A stretch of 64,000 nucleotides of DNA, from assembly GCA_013298895.1 (NCBI GenBank), contig JAAFJM010000003.1, positions 186,001 to 250,000 of the forward strand, read 5' to 3'. Positions 1 to 6,832 of this stretch are shown here, piece by piece (position 1 is the stretch's first letter; the number at the start of each line of letters is the position of its first letter). Under the pieces are notes generated by a model. The model made no database searches and was not told the DNA's origin. It saw only the letters and a program-made list of their open reading frames with translations. Both the position numbers and the translations under genes were made by a program. The DNA comes from Bacteroidota bacterium. Its GTDB lineage: Bacteria > Bacteroidota > Bacteroidia > UKL13-3.

Positions 1-158
1 TGCAGTATTATCAGTACTTTATATTTTTGTTGTGCAAATAACTTATCCTGAATTTGAATCAATGTTTCGGTCAATGCTATCATTTTCTGTTTAGCTTTTA
101 ACTTGCATATTTTTTCGGTTGGATAGGTGTGTATGTGTAAAAGTATTGGATGTTTCAT
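1..158 (-). CDS. Probable polyphosphate kinase 2 (PPK2), N-terminal part, cut by window edge
   Basis: An open frame starts at an ATG at 158 on the minus strand and runs off the left edge with no stop, giving about 52 residues. The end of the fragment (LFAQQKYKVLIIL) resembles the strand just before the Walker A loop of PPK2 enzymes (usually LYAEGKRSLLIVLQGMDAAGKDG), and the preceding helix spacing also fits. PPK2 enzymes transfer phosphate between polyphosphate and nucleotides in the cytoplasm. The Walker loop itself lies outside the window, so the assignment rests on a short match. It could be another P-loop kinase. Its 5' end faces a gene-free gap of about 285 bases. Confidence 0.45.
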   Translation of the reverse strand, partial: MKHPILLHIHTYPTEKICKLKAKQKMIALTETLIQIQDKLFAQQKYKVLIIL

Positions 159-254
159 TTAATTATATTTATTATCAATCATTTACTTATTTTTAAGTTT
201 AAGCACTTTTTTCTTCTTTCTTTTTCCATAGATGAAAAAGAAACAAAAAATCTA

Positions 255-305
255 GGCAAAAAAATGCTTCCACCCACAAGGCTTTGGCTGGCCCGCTTTT
301 TTGCC
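255..305 (-). repeat. Short dispersed repeat with terminal inverted repeats, copy A
   Basis: About 51 bases bounded by GGCAAAAAAATGC and GCTTTTTTGCC, which pair as inverted ends. On the minus strand the inside reads AGCGGGCC, then a variable segment, then GTGGGTGGAAGC. The same order of blocks is found at 12764-12833, so this is one copy of a dispersed REP-like element. The rest of the gap 159-443 shows nothing else I can support. Confidence 0.5.
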
Positions 306-443
306 AGCCCAACGCGCACTTTATAATGGAAAAATTTAATAATTTTAAAGTTGATTTTAGTTTATTGATTTATTTCTTTTTATAATTCAATCCTAAAACC
401 AAAGATGATTTTAAATTATAACTTCATTTATTATCAAAATATC

Positions 444-2276
444 TTATTTATACAAAACCAACTCGGGTTTGGTTATAAAATAATCACGTGCTTTTATGTT
501 GTAATTACTTATTGGATTAGCTGCAAAACTATTATCGGCAGTTCCTGGCATGAATGGATAAAAACCAATGGAAAGTTCAAAAGTGCTACTTACCAAGTAT
601 TCGTTTCGTATAAGCACGCCAACTGCAAAAGCTTGGTAAAATGTATTGCTAAACATACTTCCAAAATTATTTGCCAATCCTGCTACACTGTAAAATAATA
701 CTGGAGCAAACTGAAAACCAATAAACTTATATGGCATGTATAAAACAAACTCTAAGTTTAAAATGGCTTTGCTTTTTCCGTTTAGGCTATTGCTGCTAAA
801 CCCATACATTTGAGAGCCGTTTAAATTTAAACTTTCATAACTTTCTCTATCAATTCCTTCCACAAATTTAAACCTTACAAACTGACGGTAATACCATTTA
901 TGTAGTTGTTGCAAATCGGTAAAATAGTTTACATCAAAATTTACCACTCCATTTTTTAAATAATTTGAATTATAAAAGGTGCCATAACCTGCACTTAACG
1001 AGAGGTAACCAAAATTGTTAAAATGCTTACCAGTTCCATATTTAATACCTGTGTAATAAACAAGCGTATTCAACTCTTTCTTTAGCGTTCCTGCTACTAT
1101 TTCAAATACATTTCCTTGCGGAATATCTTCATTAGCACCATAACGAAATAAATACCTATCGCGGTAATACTTACGTTGCGAATAACCTAAATTTATTAAA
1201 AACAAAGATTCGTCTCTATTAACCCTATCGGTATCAATGGCAAATGTAGGTCGGTCAAAATATTCGCTTTTAAAGTACCTTGTACCTATTATGTAATTAC
1301 TAATTCGTTTATTGATGGATTCGGTTTTATTTTTAGCCTGACTAAAACTTTTAGCTGCCCAAACATCAAAAGTATTATAATTAATTGGGTAACTTTTAGT
1401 AATCCCTGTTTCGAAATAAGTTTGATTGTAAATCCTTAAATACTTATTGGAACTAATGCCTCCAGCCCATTTAGCTAATGGCGAAAAAAACAATCTTTCA
1501 ATATTTAAACCAAATTGATTATCGTCTTTAACGGTGCTGTAAAATGCAGCTGCGCTTATATATGTTTTTTTGATATTAAATATAGAATACCTTCCTGAAG
1601 TTGATAGATGCTGCCTGTCATTATTCCAAGCAAAACCTTGTTCATACTGATGCCCAAACCCTAAAATATTTTTATCATAAACTACCACATTAGGAGCTGT
1701 TAAATCAAAATTACTGCTAGCAGTGGCAGTCCATCTATCTTGTGTGACTACTAAAATATCAATGCTATCAGATTTTGAATCGGTATTTTTTTGTACATAA
1801 ATACGTGCATCAAAAGTATAGGGCGAAAGCCTTAAAATACGCTCCGTTTCAGAAATTGCAAGTACATCAACATGCTCGTTAGGTTTAAAAAGTAGTAAGT
1901 TTTTGATGATGTGTTCTTTGGTAGTTACATGGAATTTATTTCCTATTTTTTCTAAATAATCTGGTTTTTCACCATAAAAATTATTTACGGAATACCCAAA
2001 AGGATCAAGAACAATTACATGTATATCGCGGATTATTTTTCCTTTGTATTTCAAAAAAGGATTAACTGCATTTTTCTTTAAAAACTTATTAGGTTCAATG
2101 GTTTCTATGGTATCAATACTTTCAAAAATCACATCGTAAACCATACTGGTAAACACATGTTTGTCAGCACGTTTTTCTAATTTGTAGTAAAAATTGCTAG
2201 TATCTTTTACTATTTGCGCGCTGGCATTAAAGCTTAGTAAAATAATAATAACAACAAAAATATATTTAACACCCAA
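444..2276 (-). CDS. Outer-membrane beta-barrel protein with N-terminal POTRA-like region
   Basis: The 610-residue product has a signal peptide (hydrophobic core, cleavage after about ASAQ at residue 21). A periplasmic region of about 130-150 residues includes a segment near 110-165 with the alternating pattern of a POTRA domain (TKEHIIKNLLLFKPNEHVD). The rest is long runs of alternating aromatic and polar residues typical of a barrel. This resembles Omp85/surface-antigen-like proteins of Bacteroidota, with no clear BamA or TamA identity. The start is TTG, one base after the preceding stop, and no in-frame ATG lies near the signal peptide. It is the last gene of the minus-strand envelope/stress run and may act in outer-membrane assembly or transport. 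The role is inferred. Confidence 0.65.
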   Translation of the reverse strand: MGVKYIFVVIIILLSFNASAQIVKDTSNFYYKLEKRADKHVFTSMVYDVIFESIDTIETIEPNKFLKKNAVNPFLKYKGKIIRDIHVIVLDPFGYSVNNFYGEKPDYLEKIGNKFHVTTKEHIIKNLLLFKPNEHVDVLAISETERILRLSPYTFDARIYVQKNTDSKSDSIDILVVTQDRWTATASSNFDLTAPNVVVYDKNILGFGHQYEQGFAWNNDRQHLSTSGRYSIFNIKKTYISAAAFYSTVKDDNQFGLNIERLFFSPLAKWAGGISSNKYLRIYNQTYFETGITKSYPINYNTFDVWAAKSFSQAKNKTESINKRISNYIIGTRYFKSEYFDRPTFAIDTDRVNRDESLFLINLGYSQRKYYRDRYLFRYGANEDIPQGNVFEIVAGTLKKELNTLVYYTGIKYGTGKHFNNFGYLSLSAGYGTFYNSNYLKNGVVNFDVNYFTDLQQLHKWYYRQFVRFKFVEGIDRESYESLNLNGSQMYGFSSNSLNGKSKAILNLEFVLYMPYKFIGFQFAPVLFYSVAGLANNFGSMFSNTFYQAFAVGVLIRNEYLVSSTFELSIGFYPFMPGTADNSFAANPISNYNIKARDYFITKPELVLYK

Positions 2277-2277
2277 A

Positions 2278-2667
2278 TTATTCAGGAGTATCTTTTTTGC
2301 TTGAAAATTTATTGATTAAACCCATCAATGTAGTTTTGATAGCATCTGTATTATTGGTAACTATATTGGTAACTGCCATTTGCAATACCACACCCAATAA
2401 CTGTTTAAAAGGATTATGGCTATTGCCAATAATTACCTTTTTTGATAAATAACCAGTAGCTAAACCAATGGCTGTATCTAAAATATCATCTTTAAACTCA
2501 TCGTTGTGAGTTAAATCTTTAAATGTATTTTTTATTAAATTAGCTGGAGTTAAATTAGCATAAGTAATTTTAAATTGCTCTTGCAATAAAACTTTATCAG
2601 CTGCTTGTTTCAATTCCATTTCTGCAATTGCTAAATTTAGTTTTTCTATTGAGTCCATTTTCGCCAT
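2278..2667 (-). CDS. Hypothetical small protein of the envelope stress cluster
   Basis: A 129-residue product with no signal peptide. The N-terminal third is charged and helical. From about residue 75 there is a glycine-containing, moderately hydrophobic stretch (AIGLATGYLSKKVIIG, then LLGVVLQMAV) that could be one or two amphipathic or membrane-associated helices. I do not recognise the family. It starts two bases after the holin-X-like gene and ends one base before the barrel gene, so it is almost certainly cotranscribed with both. Similar small proteins accompany YtxH and holin-X-like genes in Bacteroidota, which suggests a membrane-stress role. That role is an inference from context only. 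Confidence 0.6.
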   Translation of the reverse strand: MAKMDSIEKLNLAIAEMELKQAADKVLLQEQFKITYANLTPANLIKNTFKDLTHNDEFKDDILDTAIGLATGYLSKKVIIGNSHNPFKQLLGVVLQMAVTNIVTNNTDAIKTTLMGLINKFSSKKDTPE

Positions 2668-2669
2668 AA

Positions 2670-3020
2670 TTACTTAGTAAGTATTTGGTTAATAATAGAC
2701 CTATTTACTTTTTTTTGAATAAATTTATTTAAAAATACACATAAAATACCCACTATAACCAAGTAAAAAGCTGCTACACAAAAAAATCCAAAGTATATAT
2801 TGTTTAATACATTACCAAGCCATAGTGCTACTCCAATATTCAAATTAAGGATAACCAAACCCACGAATAATACTAAAATAATACGTACTGCTAATACTGA
2901 AATTATTGATGCTGATTTTTGCAAAGCATTTAGTTTTAATAACTCAAAACTGCTTTTACCATAGGCCTCTGCTCTTTCAAATAAAGGCTCCATAAATGTT
3001 GATTTCTCTTCCATTTCCAT
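2670..3020 (-). CDS. Phage holin family / holin-X-like (DUF1469-type) membrane protein
   Basis: About 116 residues. A short charged N-terminus (EPLFERAEAYGKSSFELLKL) is followed by two membrane helices at about 45-70 and 78-105, and a basic tail (KKVNRSIINQILTK). This is the layout of the holin superfamily III / Actinobacterial Holin-X family, which is usually chromosomal and not a phage lysis gene. I chose the ATG at 3020. The frame also offers a TTG at 3032. It lies between the YtxH gene and a hypothetical gene in the same run. The likely role is in the membrane, possibly stress linked, but no biochemical function is established. Confidence 0.65.
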   Translation of the reverse strand: MEMEEKSTFMEPLFERAEAYGKSSFELLKLNALQKSASIISVLAVRIILVLFVGLVILNLNIGVALWLGNVLNNIYFGFFCVAAFYLVIVGILCVFLNKFIQKKVNRSIINQILTK

Positions 3021-3079
3021 TGTTATAGTCAAAATAAATTATGTGTATTTAAGTGTTAATTCTTTTATGAATTAATAGC

Positions 3080-3334
3080 TTATTTAGAGGCTTCTACTTT
3101 TTCTTTTCCTTTTTCAAAAAGATCCATTGCATCTTCCTTAACTTCTTCAAACTTGTCGGTTAATGTTTCCATTAATTCATCCAATTTGTCTTTTAAATCG
3201 TCCATGGTGTCAGAACCTTTTTGCGCAATTCTTCTACGCGTTACCGATCCTTTTTCAGGAGCGAATAAAATTCCTAATACTGCACCAGCAGCTAATCCTG
3301 CTAACATTCCTAATACTACTTTACCGTTGTTCAT
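3080..3334 (-). CDS. YtxH domain-containing protein
   Basis: An 84-residue protein. The N-terminal glycine-rich hydrophobic helix (VLGMLAGLAAGAVLGILFAP, residues 7-26) is followed by EKGS, RRRIAQKGSD and a long acidic/basic amphipathic helix with heptad character. This is the classic YtxH pattern: a membrane anchor plus a coiled-coil tail. YtxH proteins are general-stress proteins in Firmicutes and are widespread in Bacteroidota. The biochemical role is unknown. It sits with the CsbD, lmo0937-type and DUF1003 genes, all stress-associated small proteins. Confidence 0.85.
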   Translation of the reverse strand: MNNGKVVLGMLAGLAAGAVLGILFAPEKGSVTRRRIAQKGSDTMDDLKDKLDELMETLTDKFEEVKEDAMDLFEKGKEKVEASK

Positions 3335-3368
3335 TTTGTTTATTTATTAAATTTTTAAAAATTGTTGT

Positions 3369-3521
3369 TTATAATTTGCGGCCTTGTATTACTCTTAAAA
3401 TAATGGCTACTAAAGCAATTACTAAAAGCACATGAATTAAACCGCCAGCGTTATAACTTAAAAATCCTATTGCCCATAATATGATTAATACTACCGCAAA
3501 TGCATATAATATATTTCCCAT
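3369..3521 (-). CDS. lmo0937 family small membrane protein
   Basis: A 50-residue ORF read directly from the minus strand: ATG at 3519-3521 and TAA at 3369-3371. It begins MGNILYAFAVVLIILWAIGF, continues with SYNAGGLIH and a second hydrophobic helix (VLLVIALVAIILRVIQG), and ends in a basic tail. The layout of two short helices joined by a conserved glycine-containing turn matches the lmo0937 family of tiny membrane proteins, often found beside CsbD and YtxH genes. It fills what would otherwise be a 195-base gap between YtxH and the barrel gene at 3530. The function is unknown, with stress response inferred. Confidence 0.8.
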   Translation of the reverse strand: MGNILYAFAVVLIILWAIGFLSYNAGGLIHVLLVIALVAIILRVIQGRKL

Positions 3522-3529
3522 AATCTTAT

Positions 3530-4099
3530 TTATTTACTACCGTGAAAAGCCAAACCTATGGTAGATACACCGCTCGATAAATCTAAGAAAGCACCCACAT
3601 TATTGTTAAAGTGATATTCAGTTCCAATATGTAAATCTAAAAACAAGTTACTTCCACCTTGGTAGTAATTTTTATCACCATTATAGCCATTGTCCCAACT
3701 TTGATTAATGATGGCAAAACCTAGAGAGCCTGCTAAATAAAAATCCCATTTTTTATTGGCTTTAAGTAAATTATCAAAATAATAAGAGCCTTTAACACCA
3801 ACAGGAATAATAGTTTCGCGGTAAGTATAATTCCTGTATGGATTATTGTTATTACCCCAATAGTAATCATTAGTAAACGTTGAAACACTGATAAAAGGTG
3901 CTAGTGTAAAATCTTTAGCTACATCAAACTCATAGTTTAAATGAAACACCGGTAATGAGCGTGCTGCATAACCATAATAACCAGTTCTGCCACCAATACC
4001 TAAACCTAAATTAAGTGTTTTACCAAATTTTTCTTGCGCAGTAATATTTAACTGAAACAGGCTAAATACAATTACTAAAATGCTTGCTAATTTCTTCAT
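3530..4099 (-). CDS. Outer-membrane beta-barrel protein (porin-like)
   Basis: A 189-residue protein with a clear signal peptide (SILVIVFSLFQLNITAQ, cleavage around residue 21). The mature part starts LNLGLGIGGRTGYYGY and alternates short beta strands with turns rich in Asn, Gly and Tyr, ending LGLAFHGSK. This is the size and pattern of the eight-stranded outer-membrane barrels (OmpW/PorT-like) common in Bacteroidota. There are no catalytic residues to see. It lies one base from the lipoprotein gene upstream and belongs to the same run of envelope genes. The ligand or partner is unknown. Confidence 0.7.
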   Translation of the reverse strand: MKKLASILVIVFSLFQLNITAQEKFGKTLNLGLGIGGRTGYYGYAARSLPVFHLNYEFDVAKDFTLAPFISVSTFTNDYYWGNNNNPYRNYTYRETIIPVGVKGSYYFDNLLKANKKWDFYLAGSLGFAIINQSWDNGYNGDKNYYQGGSNLFLDLHIGTEYHFNNNVGAFLDLSSGVSTIGLAFHGSK

Positions 4100-4100
4100 A

Positions 4101-4541
4101 TTACTTCTTATCTTTTATGGTTAATCCTTTTATTGCTTCGCCTAAATCAGTCATTTGTTGGTTAAATTCTGTTTTAAATTTTTCCCAATTTTCTTTCCCG
4201 TCATCTTTGTAATCAGTCAATTTTTTTTCTAAGTCGGTATTTTTAGTTTCTAAATCAGCTATTTTCTTTTGGTAATCTGCCTTAGCTGCGCTTTTTTCTT
4301 TAGCTATGCGTTGGTTGAATTCTGTTATGCTTTTATTGTTAGCATTAATTTTTTCTATTGCTTCTTTGCGGTAAGTATCAACTTCTACCAAGTAAGCTAC
4401 ATTGGCTTCATCTAATTCTTTGTTAGCTTCGTTTACATTGGTTTGGGCATTTTCTACTTTTTTGGAAGGAGAGTTGCATGCGCCTAAAATACTTATTGAT
4501 ACAAAGCCAATTGCAATGGCTTTAATGATTGTTTTTTTCAT
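4101..4541 (-). CDS. Coiled-coil lipoprotein, hypothetical
   Basis: A 146-residue protein beginning with a lipoprotein signal (AIAIGFVSISILGAC, lipobox Leu-Gly-Ala-Cys with Cys near residue 21). The remainder is almost entirely charged and helical, with heptad-like spacing (EANKELDEANVAY, then DLETKNTDLEKKLTDYKDD), so a periplasmic coiled coil anchored in a membrane is expected. The pattern recalls Lpp-like or OmpH-like spacers, but there is no convincing family match by eye. It is cotranscribed with the barrel gene downstream and follows the CsbD gene. Confidence 0.7.
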   Translation of the reverse strand: MKKTIIKAIAIGFVSISILGACNSPSKKVENAQTNVNEANKELDEANVAYLVEVDTYRKEAIEKINANNKSITEFNQRIAKEKSAAKADYQKKIADLETKNTDLEKKLTDYKDDGKENWEKFKTEFNQQMTDLGEAIKGLTIKDKK

Positions 4542-4595
4542 AATGGTAATGTTTTTGTTATTTATTGATGTAGAATATTTTATTAAATACAGATA

Positions 4596-4784
4596 CTATA
4601 AATCTGCTATTAGTTTTTGAATCTCCTCTTTGGTTTTACCTAAACGCGCTTGTATTTTGCCCATCATTTCATCGTGCTTACCTTCTACTAGTAGCAAATC
4701 ATCGTCAGTTAGTAAAGCAAATTTTTGTTTAAGTTTACCTTTGGTTTCGTTCCAGTTGCCTTTTAATTCGGTTAAGTTTGTCAT
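4596..4784 (-). CDS. CsbD family general stress protein
   Basis: A 62-residue cytoplasmic protein with the CsbD signature: [16 protein letters not shown] near the start, a middle [20 protein letters not shown], and the end [11 protein letters not shown]. Family members are 55-70 residues, so this is full length. CsbD was named for sigma-B-controlled expression in Bacillus. Its molecular function is not established. Here it sits inside a block of stress-type small genes, which supports a shared stress regulon in this organism. Confidence 0.9.
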   Translation of the reverse strand: MTNLTELKGNWNETKGKLKQKFALLTDDDLLLVEGKHDEMMGKIQARLGKTKEEIQKLIADL

Positions 4785-4898
4785 TTCCTTTTTGTTTTAA
4801 ATGTGTATTTTAACACTTTCCAAAGGTGAGGTATTGACTAACTAATGCTATTACACATGTATGGAATTAAGTTACATTAATCACACTTATTAAATTGA

Positions 4899-5123
4899 TT
4901 AAGGTTTTGGTACAATTGTGTCATGCCCTTGCTCGTATTTGCTTAAAAGCGTGGTTAGCGAATGCCTGTATGCTTTTAAAGCCTTCAAAGTAATTTCCGG
5001 ATTTTCTTTATTAGGAATAGTAACAGGCATTTCATCTAAATACTTTGAAAGTTCAGGATGATTTTTTACAATATCCATAGTTATGGTTAATATCTCTTTG
5101 TTTAAATCTTCTTCGGTTTGCAT
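4899..5123 (-). CDS. Hypothetical small acidic protein
   Basis: A 74-residue soluble protein with no signal or membrane helix. It has a helical N-terminus (LNKEILTITMDIVKNHPELSK), then a short PVTIPNKENPEITLKAL segment and a second helix with HSLTTLLSKYEQGHD. I do not recognise a family. The spacing (28 bases after the DUF1003 gene, same strand) and sequence quality support a real gene. Similar short proteins occur beside DUF1003 and CsbD genes in Bacteroidota, which is context and not evidence of function. Confidence 0.55.
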   Translation of the reverse strand: MQTEEDLNKEILTITMDIVKNHPELSKYLDEMPVTIPNKENPEITLKALKAYRHSLTTLLSKYEQGHDTIVPKP

Positions 5124-5151
5124 GGTTATGTTGGTTTAAAATCAGTGAACA

Positions 5152-5709
5152 TTAAAAGCCTGCATGTTTTAGTTTATCAAGCTTTAAGTTAATTTCTTTG
5201 AGTAAAACAAATTGTTTTTGTTGGGTTTCAAACAAGGTTTTAATTTGCTCTTCCAGCAATAAATCCATTTTTTGATGAAGGCTTCTTATTTGCATTTCGG
5301 CCTTTAGGTTAATCATGTAATCGTTTTCACCTCGCATTCTGTCTTTTTCTTCTTGCCTATTTTGGCTCATGAGTATAACAGGTGCTTGCAATGCAGCAAT
5401 ACACGATAGAATTAAATTCATTAAAATAAAAGGGTAAGGATCGAATTTAAAAACTCCTAAAGCCAATACATTAAACACAATCCAAACAGTGAATACTAGC
5501 CCGAATAGGATAATAAATTTCCAACTACCTCCAAATTGCGCAACCTTGTCCGAAATGCGTTGTCCTTGGGTAATGGTTTCAATAGGCGGATTTAGTAAAT
5601 TACGAATAATCAGTTCTTCCGACTCTAAAGTATCTTTTACTATTTGATGTAATTTTGATAAATGCTCATTTTCGTCAAAGAGTAATTTATCTATGTTCTC
5701 GTTTTTCAA
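5152..5709 (-). CDS. DUF1003 domain membrane protein
   Basis: A 185-residue protein. An N-terminal helix of about 50 residues precedes QRISDKVAQFGGSWKFIILF, then two membrane helices (about 68-90 and 98-118) with the DUF1003 signature (PYPFILMNLILSCIAALQAPVI split around residue 95-115). The next part has SQNRQEEKDRMRGENDYMINLKAE and a C-terminal coiled coil. This is the standard DUF1003 architecture. The role is unknown. The start is TTG, directly abutting the upstream stop (TAA then TTG), so the two genes are likely translationally coupled. Confidence 0.85.
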   Translation of the reverse strand: MKNENIDKLLFDENEHLSKLHQIVKDTLESEELIIRNLLNPPIETITQGQRISDKVAQFGGSWKFIILFGLVFTVWIVFNVLALGVFKFDPYPFILMNLILSCIAALQAPVILMSQNRQEEKDRMRGENDYMINLKAEMQIRSLHQKMDLLLEEQIKTLFETQQKQFVLLKEINLKLDKLKHAGF

Positions 5710-6027
5710 TTAAATTAAAAATAACAGCACAATGAGTATCACTATTAAAGCTCCAGCCGAAATAAAAATACCCCCATCTACTGCCACCAACTGTGTATTG
5801 ATTACACGCACTTCGGTTAATAAAGTATTCAACTCTTCTTTATTCATTTGGCTTTTATCCATTTCTTTTATTACCTCTAAACGCTTTAAAAGAACATTCG
5901 ATTTTGTATTTTGGATGCTTTGCAATGCCACAGCATTTTTATTGGAGACTGTTTTGTTTTTAGCTTTTACCGAAAAAAAAGTAAATAGTAAAATAACAAC
6001 AGTAAGCGCTACACTTATTTTGTTCAT
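5710..6027 (-). CDS. Hypothetical membrane protein with signal sequence and C-terminal helix
   Basis: A 105-residue product with an N-terminal signal-type segment (VALTVVILLFTFFSVKA), a polar helical middle, and a hydrophobic C-terminal helix (GGIFISAGALIVILIVLLFL). The frame is first in the minus-strand stress/envelope run. Its stop touches the TTG start of the DUF1003 gene. I do not recognise the family. The topology suggests a small protein anchored at its C-terminus with the middle in the periplasm, or a two-helix membrane protein if the signal is not cleaved. Confidence 0.6.
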   Translation of the reverse strand: MNKISVALTVVILLFTFFSVKAKNKTVSNKNAVALQSIQNTKSNVLLKRLEVIKEMDKSQMNKEELNTLLTEVRVINTQLVAVDGGIFISAGALIVILIVLLFLI

Positions 6028-6220
6028 AATTTTAGGGGTTTATAGTGATTTTATAAAAAGTCAAATGTGAGGATAAAACAAAATATCACCATTACACATT
6101 GCCACTAATTTGTTATATAAATTACGGTTTTTTAGTTCATAGTATAAAGTTCGAAGTAGTAAGTTCGGAGTACTAAGTTCGAACTTGGTTCATTATGCGG
6201 AAAACCTTGCGAAATCTGCA

Positions 6221-6334
6221 TAATCTGCGGGAAACTTTTGTGAATAAAACAAGCATTTGAAAACATCCCCCTTACCCCCTTCACACACACACAAACCCAA
6301 TTCACAAGGGGGAATTGTTCCCGAACAATTAAGT
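6221..6334 (+). repeat. Dispersed CCCCCTT/AAGGGGG repeat, copy 1
   Basis: It contains CTGCGGGAAACTTTTG, then AACAAGCATTTGAAAACATC, then two arms, CCCCCTT (6267-6273) and AAGGGGG (6306-6312), able to pair around a CA-rich loop, followed by GAATTGTTCCCGAAC. The same ordered blocks are present at 9041-9155 and 12588-12692, which defines a repeat family. Confidence 0.65.
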
Positions 6335-6491
6335 CAACATTATATCAATCATGTTCAAACAATGCAGTAAGAAGGTACGGTGAGGACACCGACCTTGGAC
6401 AAAAATCTGCTCGCTTGAGATTGCTTCTTCCGTTTGAACGGAATCGCAATGACTTTCCAAAAAGGTTAAGTCAATATTATAGCAATCATGT
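6329..6491. repeat. 26-base direct repeats flanking a hairpin-rich 111-base insert
   Basis: TTAAGTCAACATTATATCAA (start of 6329-6354) recurs at 6466-6491 with two differences over 26 bases. The 111 bases between contain two stem-loops: AAGGTACGGTG with CACCGACCTT (one-base bulge), and ATTGCTTCTTCCGTT with ACGGAATCGCAAT. This looks like a duplicated flank around inserted repeat modules. Confidence 0.55.
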
Positions 6492-6832
6492 AAATCAAAA
6501 AAATAATGGGACATTCATCATTAGTATTTTATAATTAGACTTTGTGTAGATAACTAGGGATTTAAAATGAAAGTAATGTTTGTAACTCCTTAAATTTCAT
6601 TCGCCCAAAGCTCTAGTAAATATCAAATACACAAGGTGAGTGTCACTTCCTAAATTAATAAGCTGTTATTAGTAATAAAACACAAAAACTGGCAATATTA
6701 AGTTTAAAAGCATTTACAAAAACTCCTTATTTTTTTAATATTATTGCCAATTTAAGCCAACTAAAAACAAAAAATAATTGACATAATATTATAATTACTT
6801 TTACGTTATTAACCTTTCAAAACCGTAAAACA

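Larger units (their letters stand above)
6028..6832. other. Gene-free region with repeats
   Basis: About 805 bases without a credible gene between divergent transcription units. It holds the upstream region of the stress cluster, a dispersed repeat copy (6221-6334), a 26-base direct repeat flanking a hairpin-rich insert (6329-6491), and an AT-rich leader before the WG-repeat gene. A direct triplicate of AAGTTCG-type words (6148-6185) is also visible. The 61-residue frame at 6329-6514 is made of repeat sequence and is not a gene. Confidence 0.7.

Noticed and set aside
405-698. 97-codon plus-strand frame
   Set aside because: It lies antisense to the end of the outer-membrane barrel gene, has poor composition for a protein, and reads as the reverse of strand-rich coding sequence.
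2670-3020. Phage lysis holin or prophage remnant
   Set aside because: Holin-X-type proteins are normally chromosomal, and no other phage gene is nearby.
6329-6514. 61-codon minus-strand frame
   Set aside because: It is made of the direct repeat and hairpin sequence described above, and its translation follows repeat words with no protein-like pattern.
6778-6803. Promoter before the WG-repeat gene (TTG ... TACTTTTA)
   Set aside because: The spacing of 15 bases is shorter than the usual 17-23 and the -7 box has one mismatch, so it is too weak to call.
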